Notes: generated by a model from the sequence alone, not told the origin. Counted from the stretch's first letter, positions 1 through 5,996 are shown. The stretch is DNA of 6,281 nucleotides from an uncultured Collinsella sp. (GCA_900549555.1 UROO01000102.1:1-6281), one strand, 5' to 3'. Numbers and translations are program-made.

Positions 1-49
1 ATCTACACCCTAGAGTTCGTCGGCAGCGTCAGATGTGTATAAGAGACAG
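1..49 (+). other. Residual Nextera i5-side adapter (not genomic)
   Basis: Bases 1-8 match the end of the Illumina P5 stem, 9-16 (CCTAGAGT) look like an 8-base i5 index, 17-30 are TCGTCGGCAGCGTC, and 31-49 are the transposon mosaic end AGATGTGTATAAGAGACAG. This is the exact order of a Nextera read-1 adapter. Genomic sequence begins at 50. The first gene is therefore broken by library construction. Confidence 0.98.
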
Positions 50-795
50 CGGTTGCGTCGGGTGTGTTTGAGCGCGCAGCTGCCGTGGCCTCGGACCTTA
101 ACGCCCAACTCATCGCTACTGCGGCGACTCGTCCCGGGCGTTGCCTAGAGATTGGTGCCGGTCGCGGCACCAAGACCTATGTGATGATGTGCCAGGCCAA
201 GCGTGCCGGCTACGACCGCCAACACACCGCACTCGACTTGCACGACCGTAAGTGCGACCAGAATCTCGCGCGCCTGCATAAGGCGGGTATTACGGGTGTT
301 CGTACCGTCTCGGGTGATGCATGCGAGCTCGATGCGGTTCTCACGTCGTTCGATGCCATGCTTGGTAAACCCGTTCTGTTCGATACAGTGTTTATCGATG
401 CCCCATGCTCGGGCACCGGAACCATGCGTCGTCATCCCGAGATTCCGTGGCGCCTGACCGAAAAGGATGTGACGGTTGAGCTGCCCAAACTGCAGCTGAC
501 GATGCTCAAGGAAGCAGCCGTGCGCGTGGCTGCCGGCGGCGAGCTTTTCTATGCCACCTGCTCGGTTTTTGATGAGGAGAACACGCAGGTCGTAGATGCC
601 TTCCTGGCCTCTCCCGAGGGCGCCGACTTTACCGTGGCGCCGCTCTCCGAGGCGCAAATCCTGCAGCTGCCCGAGTTTGCCCAGGCTAAGAAACTCGTCT
701 CCGTCCGCCAGAACGCTCGAGGCCTCTTCCAAAGCGTGCCGGTAAACGCCGACTCCTACGACGGCCACTTCTGCGCCAGGCTGGTCCGCAAGTAA
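50..795 (+). CDS. rsmB: RsmB/Sun-family 16S rRNA cytosine-C5 methyltransferase, 3' part
   Basis: SAM-dependent RNA m5C methyltransferase of the NOL1/NOP2/Sun family, probably the RsmB type that methylates C967 of 16S rRNA in the cytoplasm. The reading frame enters at 52 directly from the adapter, so the real start and the usual N-terminal NusB-like RNA-binding domain are missing; the GTG at 64 is only an internal in-frame codon. Counting from that GTG, visible motifs are the SAM-binding loop LEIGAGRGTKT (28-38), motif IV DAPCSGTG (112-119, Cys115) followed by RRHPEIPWR, and motif VI YATCS (163-167, Cys166). In this family the TCS cysteine is the nucleophile and the PCS cysteine helps release product. 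The C-terminus (DGHFCARLVRK) matches the usual end of the family. Motif I is divergent: EIGAGRGTKT where most members have a DxCAAPGGKT-like sequence. Family assignment is firm; the exact target base is inferred. Confidence 0.88.
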
Positions 796-801
796 CTACT
801 A

Positions 802-868
802 AGTTGCGGTGAAATAGGGATTGAATAGCAGCTTCTACCCGCCAAACAGTCCCTATTTCACCGCAACT
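802..868. repeat. Perfect 19-bp inverted repeat after rsmB
   Basis: The left arm AGTTGCGGTGAAATAGGGA (802-820) is the exact reverse complement of the right arm at 850-868. The 29-base spacer can add three more pairs, one of them a T-G wobble, at its edges. The element starts six bases after the rsmB stop codon. It could fold as a terminator, but no T-run follows directly: the nearest is five T at 880-884, 12 bases on. Long perfect arms with a distinct spacer also fit a dispersed REP-like or palindromic intergenic repeat. I see no other copy in this window. Confidence 0.9.
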
Positions 869-919
869 CATAAGGATGATTTTTCTGGGACTGGGATTAA
901 TAAATCGGCTATGAAAGTA

Positions 920-959
920 AGCGGTTGGGTTTGGTAAGTTTCTGGATGCGTGAACCGCT
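920..959. repeat. Short inverted repeat in the leader of the orphan gene
   Basis: AGCGGTT (920-926) is repeated as its reverse complement AACCGCT (953-959) around a 26-base spacer, ending 26 bases before the ATG of the next gene. It may be a weak mRNA hairpin or a chance match. I see no convincing -35/-10 pair in the rest of 869-985, and nothing else in that stretch apart from the ribosome binding site GAGGGG at 975-980. Confidence 0.3.
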
Positions 960-985
960 CGCAGATTTAACATTGAGGGGCTAAA

Positions 986-1921
986 ATGATCGATCTTAAT
1001 AGTGACAAGATTGAAAATCCTGAAGATAATACTCAGGAAAATGAAGAGGTTGAGAATTCTTCGATTAAAAAGCGGGTAATTATTGGTGCCGGTATTGTTG
1101 CTCTGCTCATTGCTGGTTGTGTCGGTGGTTATGCTGGTTACAATTACAAACAAGCATGTAGTGAACATAATCAGCAGGTTGAAGTTTTGTATTCAAAGGC
1201 TAGCGATAGTGTTGCTGCCTTTAAGGCTGATCCTGGGTTACTAACTTTTGAGCAACGTCTAGATACCATTAAAAATGCTCATAATAATAAAGAGATTTTA
1301 AATAAAGAAATCTCTAATGACAGTTTTAAGTATGCGGATGGCACTTCCCCTGATTGGACGAAGTTGCTCAATAAATACGATTCCATTATTAAAGACTGTC
1401 GTAATGCTCAAAATGATGAGTGGAATACTTCTGTAACTGACCATGTTAATTTCGATGTAAATTCTACTGAAGATACTGACTCTCTCCAGCAGCATATTAA
1501 TAGCCTCAATGGTCTTCTTAATGATATTTCTAATAAAGATAATCAGAAGCTTATTTTAGAAGATGCCAAAAAGGATTCTAATCTGTTCATTGATCAAATC
1601 AATGAACAGATTAGTCGTTATCAAACTCGTATTGATGATGTAAATAAGGCAAAAGCAGAGGCTGAGGCGAAGACTCAAGAGGAAGTGGCGCAGACTCAGC
1701 AGCAGGCTTCTCAGCAAAACAATTATTCCAACAATTCTTATAGCGGTAATAATTATTCTGGTGGAAGCGGCTATTCGGGAGGCTCCTCTAACGGCGGCGG
1801 TAAAGTAGTCATTAAAACTCTGGATGTTTATGACGAAAATGGCAATTATGTGGGGTCTACTCATTGGTATAGCGATGGTACCTGTGACGATCCCTATTCT
1901 GCTGGTATGGGCGGATTTTAA
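986..1921 (+). CDS. Orphan membrane-anchored or lipidated surface protein with Ser/Gly/Asn/Tyr-rich linker
   Basis: I do not recognise this 311-residue protein. The ATG is supported by GAGGGG five bases upstream. Residues 1-27 are acidic; KKR at 28-30 precedes a hydrophobic stretch (about 31-50). This fits a single-pass protein with its bulk outside. The stretch contains IAGC (42-45), a good lipobox, so it may be a lipoprotein with an unusually long n-region. Residues about 55-240 are polar and charged with likely coiled-coil helices, especially 185-240 (KAKAEAEAKTQEEVAQTQQQ). Residues 244-272 are a Asn/Ser/Tyr/Gly-rich linker. The last 39 residues look like a small compact domain (KTLDVYDENGNYVGSTHWYSDG). 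Extracytoplasmic cysteines are at 58, 138 and 300. G+C is only 20/60 at 1021-1080 and 12/60 at 1261-1320, against 41/60 at 481-540 in rsmB, suggesting recent acquisition. A cell-surface or envelope role is inference. Confidence 0.8.
   Translation: MIDLNSDKIENPEDNTQENEEVENSSIKKRVIIGAGIVALLIAGCVGGYAGYNYKQACSEHNQQVEVLYSKASDSVAAFKADPGLLTFEQRLDTIKNAHNNKEILNKEISNDSFKYADGTSPDWTKLLNKYDSIIKDCRNAQNDEWNTSVTDHVNFDVNSTEDTDSLQQHINSLNGLLNDISNKDNQKLILEDAKKDSNLFIDQINEQISRYQTRIDDVNKAKAEAEAKTQEEVAQTQQQASQQNNYSNNSYSGNNYSGGSGYSGGSSNGGGKVVIKTLDVYDENGNYVGSTHWYSDGTCDDPYSAGMGGF
1578..1614. repeat. Perfect 37-base hairpin inside the orphan gene
   Basis: CTAATCTGTTCATTGAT (1578-1594), a three-base loop CAA, and the exact reverse complement at 1598-1614. 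It lies wholly inside the coding frame, where it encodes about SNLFIDQINEQIS. Seventeen perfect pairs with a triloop in coding DNA is well beyond what codon bias would give. No T-run follows, so it is not an obvious terminator. Confidence 0.9.
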
Positions 1922-1965
1922 AATATACTAATTTTTAAAAATAATTATCGACCCATAGCGCAAAG

Positions 1966-2003
1966 AAGTGGCCCCGTGATCGTAGTTGATCGCGGGGCCA
2001 CTT
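1966..2003 (-). terminator. Strong hairpin between convergent genes (fmdB terminator)
   Basis: Arms 1966-1981 and 1988-2003 pair over 16 bp (11 perfect pairs AAGTGGCCCCG/CGGGGCCACTT, one T-G wobble, then GATC/GATC) around a six-base loop. Read on the minus strand it begins five bases after the fmdB stop and is followed by CTTTG, giving a CTTCTTTG tail. It also lies 45 bases past the stop of the convergent orphan gene and may stop both transcripts, although the plus-strand side has no T-run. Confidence 0.8.
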
Positions 2004-2007
2004 ATCA

Positions 2008-2244
2008 CTAGTGGCTATGCGGGCAGTTGGCGCAGCAGCCGCTGGTGGCGTTGGTGCTGGAGCCGCCGCTTCGCTGGTCGGTGTTGTAGAAACCGCTGCC
2101 TTCGAACTTAATGCCGCTGGCCGAGAACGTCTTGGATGCCGGGGCGCCGCAGCTGGGGCATACGACCTCGGGCGTCTCGGACATGGGGTGCTCAACCTCA
2201 AACACGTTGCCGCAGCTCGTGCACTTGTAATCGTAGCGCGCCAT
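2008..2244 (-). CDS. FmdB-family zinc-ribbon protein
   Basis: Small 78-residue protein of the FmdB/CxxC_CxxC_SSSS zinc-ribbon family, named after a putative regulator of a formamidase operon; the cellular role of most members is unknown. The start MARYDYKCTSCG is typical. The zinc site is Cys8-x2-Cys11 and Cys29-x2-Cys32, with the family's acidic Glu-His-Pro-Met segment (18-21) between them. The second half is a Ser/Gly/Thr-rich tail ending CCANCPHSH (70-78), which adds three cysteines and two histidines and could be a second metal site. The start is fixed by AAGGA six to seven bases upstream. It lies 88 bases downstream of the amylase fusion gene on the same strand with a hairpin between, so co-transcription is possible but not obvious. 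Confidence 0.9.
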   Translation of the reverse strand: MARYDYKCTSCGNVFEVEHPMSETPEVVCPSCGAPASKTFSASGIKFEGSGFYNTDQRSGGSSTNATSGCCANCPHSH

Positions 2245-2266
2245 AATACTTCCTTTTCAGCACAAA

Positions 2267-2288
2267 GCGGGCAGATCGCTCTGCCCGC
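2267..2288 (-). terminator. Hairpin between the fusion gene and fmdB
   Basis: GCGGGCAGA (2267-2275), loop TCGC, and TCTGCCCGC (2280-2288) form a perfect 9-bp GC-rich stem with a tetraloop. On the minus strand it lies 44 bases after the fusion-gene stop and is followed by TTTGTG, a weak T-tail; six T lie on its upstream side. It ends eight bases before the fmdB ribosome binding site. It is probably a weak or intrinsic terminator, or an mRNA processing or stabilising stem. Confidence 0.6.
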
Positions 2289-2332
2289 AAAAATTCAAAC
2301 AGCTGTAACTGTACCCTATATCGGGGGTTTTA

Positions 2333-5300
2333 TCACGCTTCGCCCCAGAATCTATGGGTGCTGCGCAGGAGCTTCGCAGTTTTCTCCTCGGCTGCCGCAA
2401 CGTCGGCCTCCTCAGCCTGCCATGTCCAGTTGCCCGTGGCCACGCCCGGCACGTTCATACGTGCATCGTCGCCCAGCCCCAGTATGTCCTGCAGAGGCAT
2501 CATCACGAGCGGGGCATCGCTTGCCAGGGCATTGCCCATGAGCTCGCCTGCCAGTTCAATGCCGCTCGGCTCGTCGCCACCTGCAAAGGAGCGCGTGCAC
2601 CAGCCCGCGAGCGTCGAGGTGTCGTGCGTCGAGGTGTACAGGATCTTGCCCGGTGTGGGATGAATTCCGCAGCGAACGTCGTAGTCGCTAAACTCCAGTA
2701 CGTCCATGCCGGGGAAGCCGCAGGTCGAAGCCATCGCGCGAACACCGGGCGTCAGATAGCCCAGATCCTCGGCAATAAAGTTGAGCGGACCCAGCTCGTC
2801 GTAGGCCGTCTGGAACAGGTCTTTGCCCGGGCCAGCCAGCCAGCGGCCGTCGGCACAGGCCTTGCCGGCGGGGATGCTAAAGTAGCTGTGGAAGCCCAGG
2901 AAGTGGTCCAAGCGCACGCGGTCGTAGAGCGAGAACGCGCGACGCAGACGGTCCATCCACCAGCGGTAGCCGTTCTCCTTCATGTAATCCCAGCGGAAGG
3001 TGGGGTTTCCCCACACTTGCCCCTCGGGCGCAAAGTTGTCGGGCGGCGCGCCCGAAATCTCAATCGCCTTGCCGGTGTCGGACAGCCAGAAGTTTTCGGG
3101 CTCGCTCCATGCGTCGGCCGAATCATCCGAAACATACATAGGAATGTCGCCGATGACCTCGATGCCCTTCTTGTGTGCATAGTTCATGAGTTCGCACCAG
3201 GCCAGGTCAAAGCGGTACTGCATGTACGCCTGAAGCTCGGCCTCGTCGTGGAAGCGCTTGTCATCGATCAGGTGCTCGTTGTAGCGCGCGACATCCGCCG
3301 GCCAATCGTGGCGCGACAGTCCCTCAAAGTGCTTCTTTACCGCCATGTAGACGCAGTACTTCTCGAGCCAGTCGGCATTGCGATGTTTAAACGCGGTGTA
3401 GAGCGGGTCGGCATCCTCGCCGCCGCGGGCCTTCCAGGTGACGAAGTCGGCAGTCAGCTCCTCGTGGCTCTCGGGCAGCAGGTCAATATTGCCTGCAAAG
3501 GCCGAAGGACCGGCGTAGGGGGAGCGGAAGAAGTCTGTGGGATTGACGGGCAGGACCTGCCAGTAGCGCATGCCCATGGCAGCCAGGTGGTCGATAAAGC
3601 GACGCGTGGGCGCACCGATTGTGCCGGGTTTGCCGTCATCGGTCGGTACCGACGTGATGTGGCATACGACGCCCGCGCCGTGGTCGAGCGGCTCCTGCAG
3701 GCGCTTCTCGGCATGGTGATAGATGATCGAAGAGCCCAGCGGGTACAGGTCGAGCGTGACGGTACCGTTGTGGATTTCGCATTCGTGGCCGCTGATCACG
3801 TCGCTTGCACATTCGCCGAGCGCCGGGATCGTCACGCAGTGCGAATTGCGCAGGCTGCGGTTGATGATAACCGTCGCGGACTCGCCATTCTTGCCCGTGC
3901 GGTTGTATGCCAAGACCTCGTCGTTAAGCGCGAAGGCCTTGATCTCGCCGTCGATCATAAATGGCAGTGCGCGGCGTACGGCGGAGGCGTTCTTGACAAT
4001 AGCCAGCGTATCGAAGTCGTGGAGTTGGTCCTTGGTCGGCAGGGTACGGCGGTTGCCCGGATCGGTAAGGCCCTCCAAGCCGTACTCGTCGCCATAATAG
4101 ATCGAGGGCACGCCTGGGAAGGTCATCTGCATGAGCGTCGCCAACCAAAAGCGGCTCTTGGCCAGGCCCATGGAGTTCTCGTCCAGGCGCCATTTGCTGC
4201 GCTCGCTCTCGGGCAGCTGCGACTCGTCGGGACCGCCGCCGAGCACCGAGATAATGCGCGGACGGTCGTGGCTCGAAAGCAGATTGAGTGCGCAGGCCAG
4301 TGCCTCGCGCGGATAGTTCTCGCGCAGAGTTTCGATATCCTCGGCTGCCTGGTAGGCGTTCTTGTAGCCCATCAAAAAGCCGATGACCATGTCGCGGAAG
4401 GGGTAGTCCATAGCAGAGTCGAGCTCGGAGCCCTGCAGATAGCGGCGCAGATGGCCGTAGCTGATCTTGTTGGAGGCGTCCTCCCAGACTTCGCCGAGCA
4501 GCAGCGCATCGGGTTTCTCGGCTAGCACGGCCTTTTTGATCTCGGCCAGGAAGTCGTCGGAAAGCTCGTCGGCCACGTCCAGACGCCAGCCATGGGCGCC
4601 GGCGCGCAGCCATTTGCGGATCACGCCGTCCTTGTCCAGGAGCCGCTCGCGCACCAGTTCGGAGCTCTCGTTGATGGCGGGCATGTTGCCCACGCCCCAC
4701 CAGCAGTCATATGAACCGTCTTCATGGAAGTAAAACGCATCGCGCCACGGCGAGTCCTCGCTCTGCCATGCACCGACGCCGGGATAATTGCCGTAGCGGT
4801 TAAAGTAGATCGAGTCGTCGCCCGTGTGGTTGAAGACGCCGTCCAGGATGATAGAAATGCCGAGCTTCTCGGCCGCCTTGCACAGCTCCGTAAAGTCCTG
4901 CTCGGTGCCCAGAATCGGGTCGATCTTGGTGTAGTCGGCCGTGTCGTAGCGGTGGTTGCTCGCGGCCTCAAAGATGGGGTTGAGGTAGATGGCCGTAAAG
5001 CCTAGCTCGGCAATCCGGGGCAGGTCATTTTGGATACCCTTGAGCGAGCCGCCGTAAAAATCCCAGGTCTTGATGGAGCCGTCTTCGGCACGCTCGTACT
5101 CGGGCGGTTCGTTCCAGTCCTCGACCATGCGGCGCTGGATTCCTTTGCGCGGTTTTTCAACTTCGGCAAGCGTGCGTTCGCGCCAGTTTTCGTCGCGTGC
5201 ATAGCGGTCGGGGAAGATCTGGTAGACCATACCGTGCTCGTACCAAGTGGGACGGTTCTCGCGGTGCTTGTAGACGGTAATCTGGAAGGACGGAACCTCG

Positions 5301-5629
5301 GCGTAGTTGTAGGTCACACCCTCGCCACCGGTGCGACCCTGCGGTGCACCCAGGCGTACCTCGGGCTGGCCCTCGATGTTGCAGATAAAGCTGTACCAGA
5401 TAAGACAGGGCTCAGTGCACTCAAGCTCTACGGTAAATATGCCGTCGCCCTCGTGCGTCATGGGATACAGAGACTCTCCGATTTCATCGACCCAGGTGCG
5501 CAGGGTGAGCGTTGCCTGGTTGGGGTCGGCATCCTCCAAAATCACCGATAGCGAAACGGAAGTTCCAGTGGTCACAGCGCCAAACGGAGTACGAAACTGC
5601 GGCAGACGGCTGTTGTGAATTAATCTCAT
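2333..5629 (-). CDS. Fused GH13 neopullulanase-like amylase and GH77 4-alpha-glucanotransferase
   Basis: Bifunctional alpha-glucan enzyme of 1098 residues. Residues 1-120 form a beta-rich N-terminal domain. The GH13 barrel follows (about 130-545): region I DGVFNH (263-268), region II GWRLDVADE with nucleophile Asp351, region III GEVWED with acid/base Glu380, region IV SSHD with Asp455, and MPAIN (316-320), which resembles the MPKLN signature of cyclomaltodextrinase/neopullulanase types. A beta domain ends near 640. The GH77 half (about 645-1095) has SPYAGPSAFAGN (703-714), GDIPMYVSDDSADAW (827-841), GQVWGNP (870-876), nucleophile Asp908 in RVRLDH, acid/base Glu954 in AEDLG, Asp1003 in THDTSTLAGW, and MPLQDILGLGDDARMN (1044-1059). 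There is no signal peptide, so it probably acts on cytoplasmic maltodextrin or glycogen: one half cleaves, the other transfers glucan chains. I place the start at 5629, not the in-frame ATG at 5737, because the candidate promoter lies between them and family-like sequence begins at MRLIHNSRLPQF. The ribosome binding site is weak (GGA). Confidence 0.92.
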   Translation of the reverse strand: MRLIHNSRLPQFRTPFGAVTTGTSVSLSVILEDADPNQATLTLRTWVDEIGESLYPMTHEGDGIFTVELECTEPCLIWYSFICNIEGQPEVRLGAPQGRTGGEGVTYNYAEVPSFQITVYKHRENRPTWYEHGMVYQIFPDRYARDENWRERTLAEVEKPRKGIQRRMVEDWNEPPEYERAEDGSIKTWDFYGGSLKGIQNDLPRIAELGFTAIYLNPIFEAASNHRYDTADYTKIDPILGTEQDFTELCKAAEKLGISIILDGVFNHTGDDSIYFNRYGNYPGVGAWQSEDSPWRDAFYFHEDGSYDCWWGVGNMPAINESSELVRERLLDKDGVIRKWLRAGAHGWRLDVADELSDDFLAEIKKAVLAEKPDALLLGEVWEDASNKISYGHLRRYLQGSELDSAMDYPFRDMVIGFLMGYKNAYQAAEDIETLRENYPREALACALNLLSSHDRPRIISVLGGGPDESQLPESERSKWRLDENSMGLAKSRFWLATLMQMTFPGVPSIYYGDEYGLEGLTDPGNRRTLPTKDQLHDFDTLAIVKNASAVRRALPFMIDGEIKAFALNDEVLAYNRTGKNGESATVIINRSLRNSHCVTIPALGECASDVISGHECEIHNGTVTLDLYPLGSSIIYHHAEKRLQEPLDHGAGVVCHITSVPTDDGKPGTIGAPTRRFIDHLAAMGMRYWQVLPVNPTDFFRSPYAGPSAFAGNIDLLPESHEELTADFVTWKARGGEDADPLYTAFKHRNADWLEKYCVYMAVKKHFEGLSRHDWPADVARYNEHLIDDKRFHDEAELQAYMQYRFDLAWCELMNYAHKKGIEVIGDIPMYVSDDSADAWSEPENFWLSDTGKAIEISGAPPDNFAPEGQVWGNPTFRWDYMKENGYRWWMDRLRRAFSLYDRVRLDHFLGFHSYFSIPAGKACADGRWLAGPGKDLFQTAYDELGPLNFIAEDLGYLTPGVRAMASTCGFPGMDVLEFSDYDVRCGIHPTPGKILYTSTHDTSTLAGWCTRSFAGGDEPSGIELAGELMGNALASDAPLVMMPLQDILGLGDDARMNVPGVATGNWTWQAEEADVAAAEEKTAKLLRSTHRFWGEA

Positions 5630-5690
5630 AATACGGTCCAGTTCAATAGAATCACGGCCTGCGGGCCATGGGCTTTGCGCACAGGATGTA

Positions 5691-5720
5691 AGTATATCTG
5701 TTGTACAGAGGCTGTATAAA
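5691..5720 (-). promoter_or_regulatory. Candidate sigma-70-type promoter of the fusion gene
   Basis: On the minus strand TTTATA (5720-5715) and TATACT (5696-5691) are separated by 18 bases. The -10 matches the TATAAT consensus at five of six positions, the -35 matches TTGACA at four. Transcription would begin near 5684, leaving a leader of about 55 bases before the ATG at 5629. This is consistent with the start chosen for the gene. Confidence 0.5.
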
Positions 5721-5724
5721 CAAC
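5700..5724. promoter_or_regulatory. Operator-like palindrome over the promoter
   Basis: TACAG (5704-5708), spacer AGG, and CTGTA (5712-5716) form an inverted repeat. Outer half-sites GTTG (5700-5703) and CAAC (5721-5724) extend it with a four-base asymmetry. It covers the -35 and spacer of the candidate promoter, where a repressor would block transcription. The binding protein is not identifiable from this window. Confidence 0.4.
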
Positions 5725-5778
5725 ATCCGTTTACCATCGGCGAACGGTTGTCCTAGAAAATCGTTTTACCATTCAAAT

Positions 5779-5788
5779 TATCGCGATA
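5779..5788. promoter_or_regulatory. 10-bp palindrome TATCGCGATA upstream of the fusion gene
   Basis: TATCGCGATA is perfectly self-complementary with a central CG, the general form of LacI-family operators, which often control maltodextrin genes. It is flanked by CGTTTT (5762-5767) and AAAACG (5793-5798), a second, wider inverted repeat. It lies about 85 bases upstream of the candidate -10. Assignment to any regulator is speculative. Confidence 0.3.
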
Positions 5789-5826
5789 TTCGAAAACGCC
5801 CAGACGGATACTATTTGTAGCCAAAC

Positions 5827-5979
5827 AAAAGTGCTTCGGTTTACTACGACGATTTGAATGATCTCAACCACGGTCAATTTGGTGATATTAAAACCGCAGG
5901 TAGAAGTGTTGCCAGTTTCATAGAATACTCTCCGTGGTCGGCCAGAGCTATTTTGTCGTAGTAAACCGGCCCTCTTTTT
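5827..5979. repeat. Nested inverted-repeat element (structured RNA or MITE-like)
   Basis: The outer arms CGGTTTACTACGAC (5837-5850) and GTCGTAGTAAACCG (5955-5968) are a perfect 14-bp inverted repeat. After a symmetric 16-base gap on each side come inner arms ACCACGG (5867-5873) and CCGTGGT (5932-5938), perfect over 7 bp. Outside the main arms, after five bases on each side, AAAAG (5827-5831) faces CTTTT (5974-5978). The regular spacing argues for one folded unit of about 150 bp. No target-site duplication is obvious. It lies between two minus-strand genes and encloses a short reading frame on the minus strand. Confidence 0.75.
5874..5921 (-). CDS. Possible 15-codon leader peptide inside the inverted-repeat element
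   Basis: On the minus strand ATG at 5921-5919 opens a frame MKLATLLPAVLISPN ending in TGA at 5876-5874. It is preceded by GGAGAG (5933-5928), with eight bases between GGAG and ATG, a near-ideal ribosome binding site. The peptide is hydrophobic with one lysine. The GG of the ribosome binding site lies in the inner stem arm, and the opposite arm begins at the base right after the stop codon, so folding would partly mask initiation and a translating ribosome would open the stem. No promoter is clear. Translation is unproven, and a chance frame in a repeat is possible. Confidence 0.35.
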   Translation of the reverse strand: MKLATLLPAVLISPN

Positions 5980-5996
5980 AATACAGAAGTTCAACC

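Noticed and set aside
802..868. CRISPR repeat or tRNA in the rsmB downstream gap
   Set aside because: There is a single inverted repeat with no direct repeats or spacers, and no cloverleaf or CCA end.
686..1168. 160-codon minus-strand frame over the rsmB end and the intergenic repeat
   Set aside because: It crosses the inverted repeat and two plus-strand genes, and shows no recognisable domain.
2011..2541. 176-codon plus-strand frame over fmdB
   Set aside because: It is antisense to the clear zinc-ribbon protein and runs through two hairpins; it is low-complexity Ala/Gly sequence from codon bias.
2354..4525. 723-codon open frame on the plus strand
   Set aside because: It lies entirely antisense to the GH13-GH77 gene, whose catalytic motifs are unmistakable, and its translation shows no family motifs. 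It is a high-GC codon-bias shadow.
5630..5737. 36-residue N-terminal extension of the fusion enzyme
   Set aside because: It overlaps a candidate promoter and palindrome, is Cys-rich and unlike the rest of the protein, and its ATG has no well-placed ribosome site.
5773..5994. 73-codon minus-strand frame across the inverted-repeat element
   Set aside because: It begins with TTG next to the terminator tail, has no ribosome binding site, and runs through both arms of the repeat. The 15-codon frame in another phase has the better start signals.
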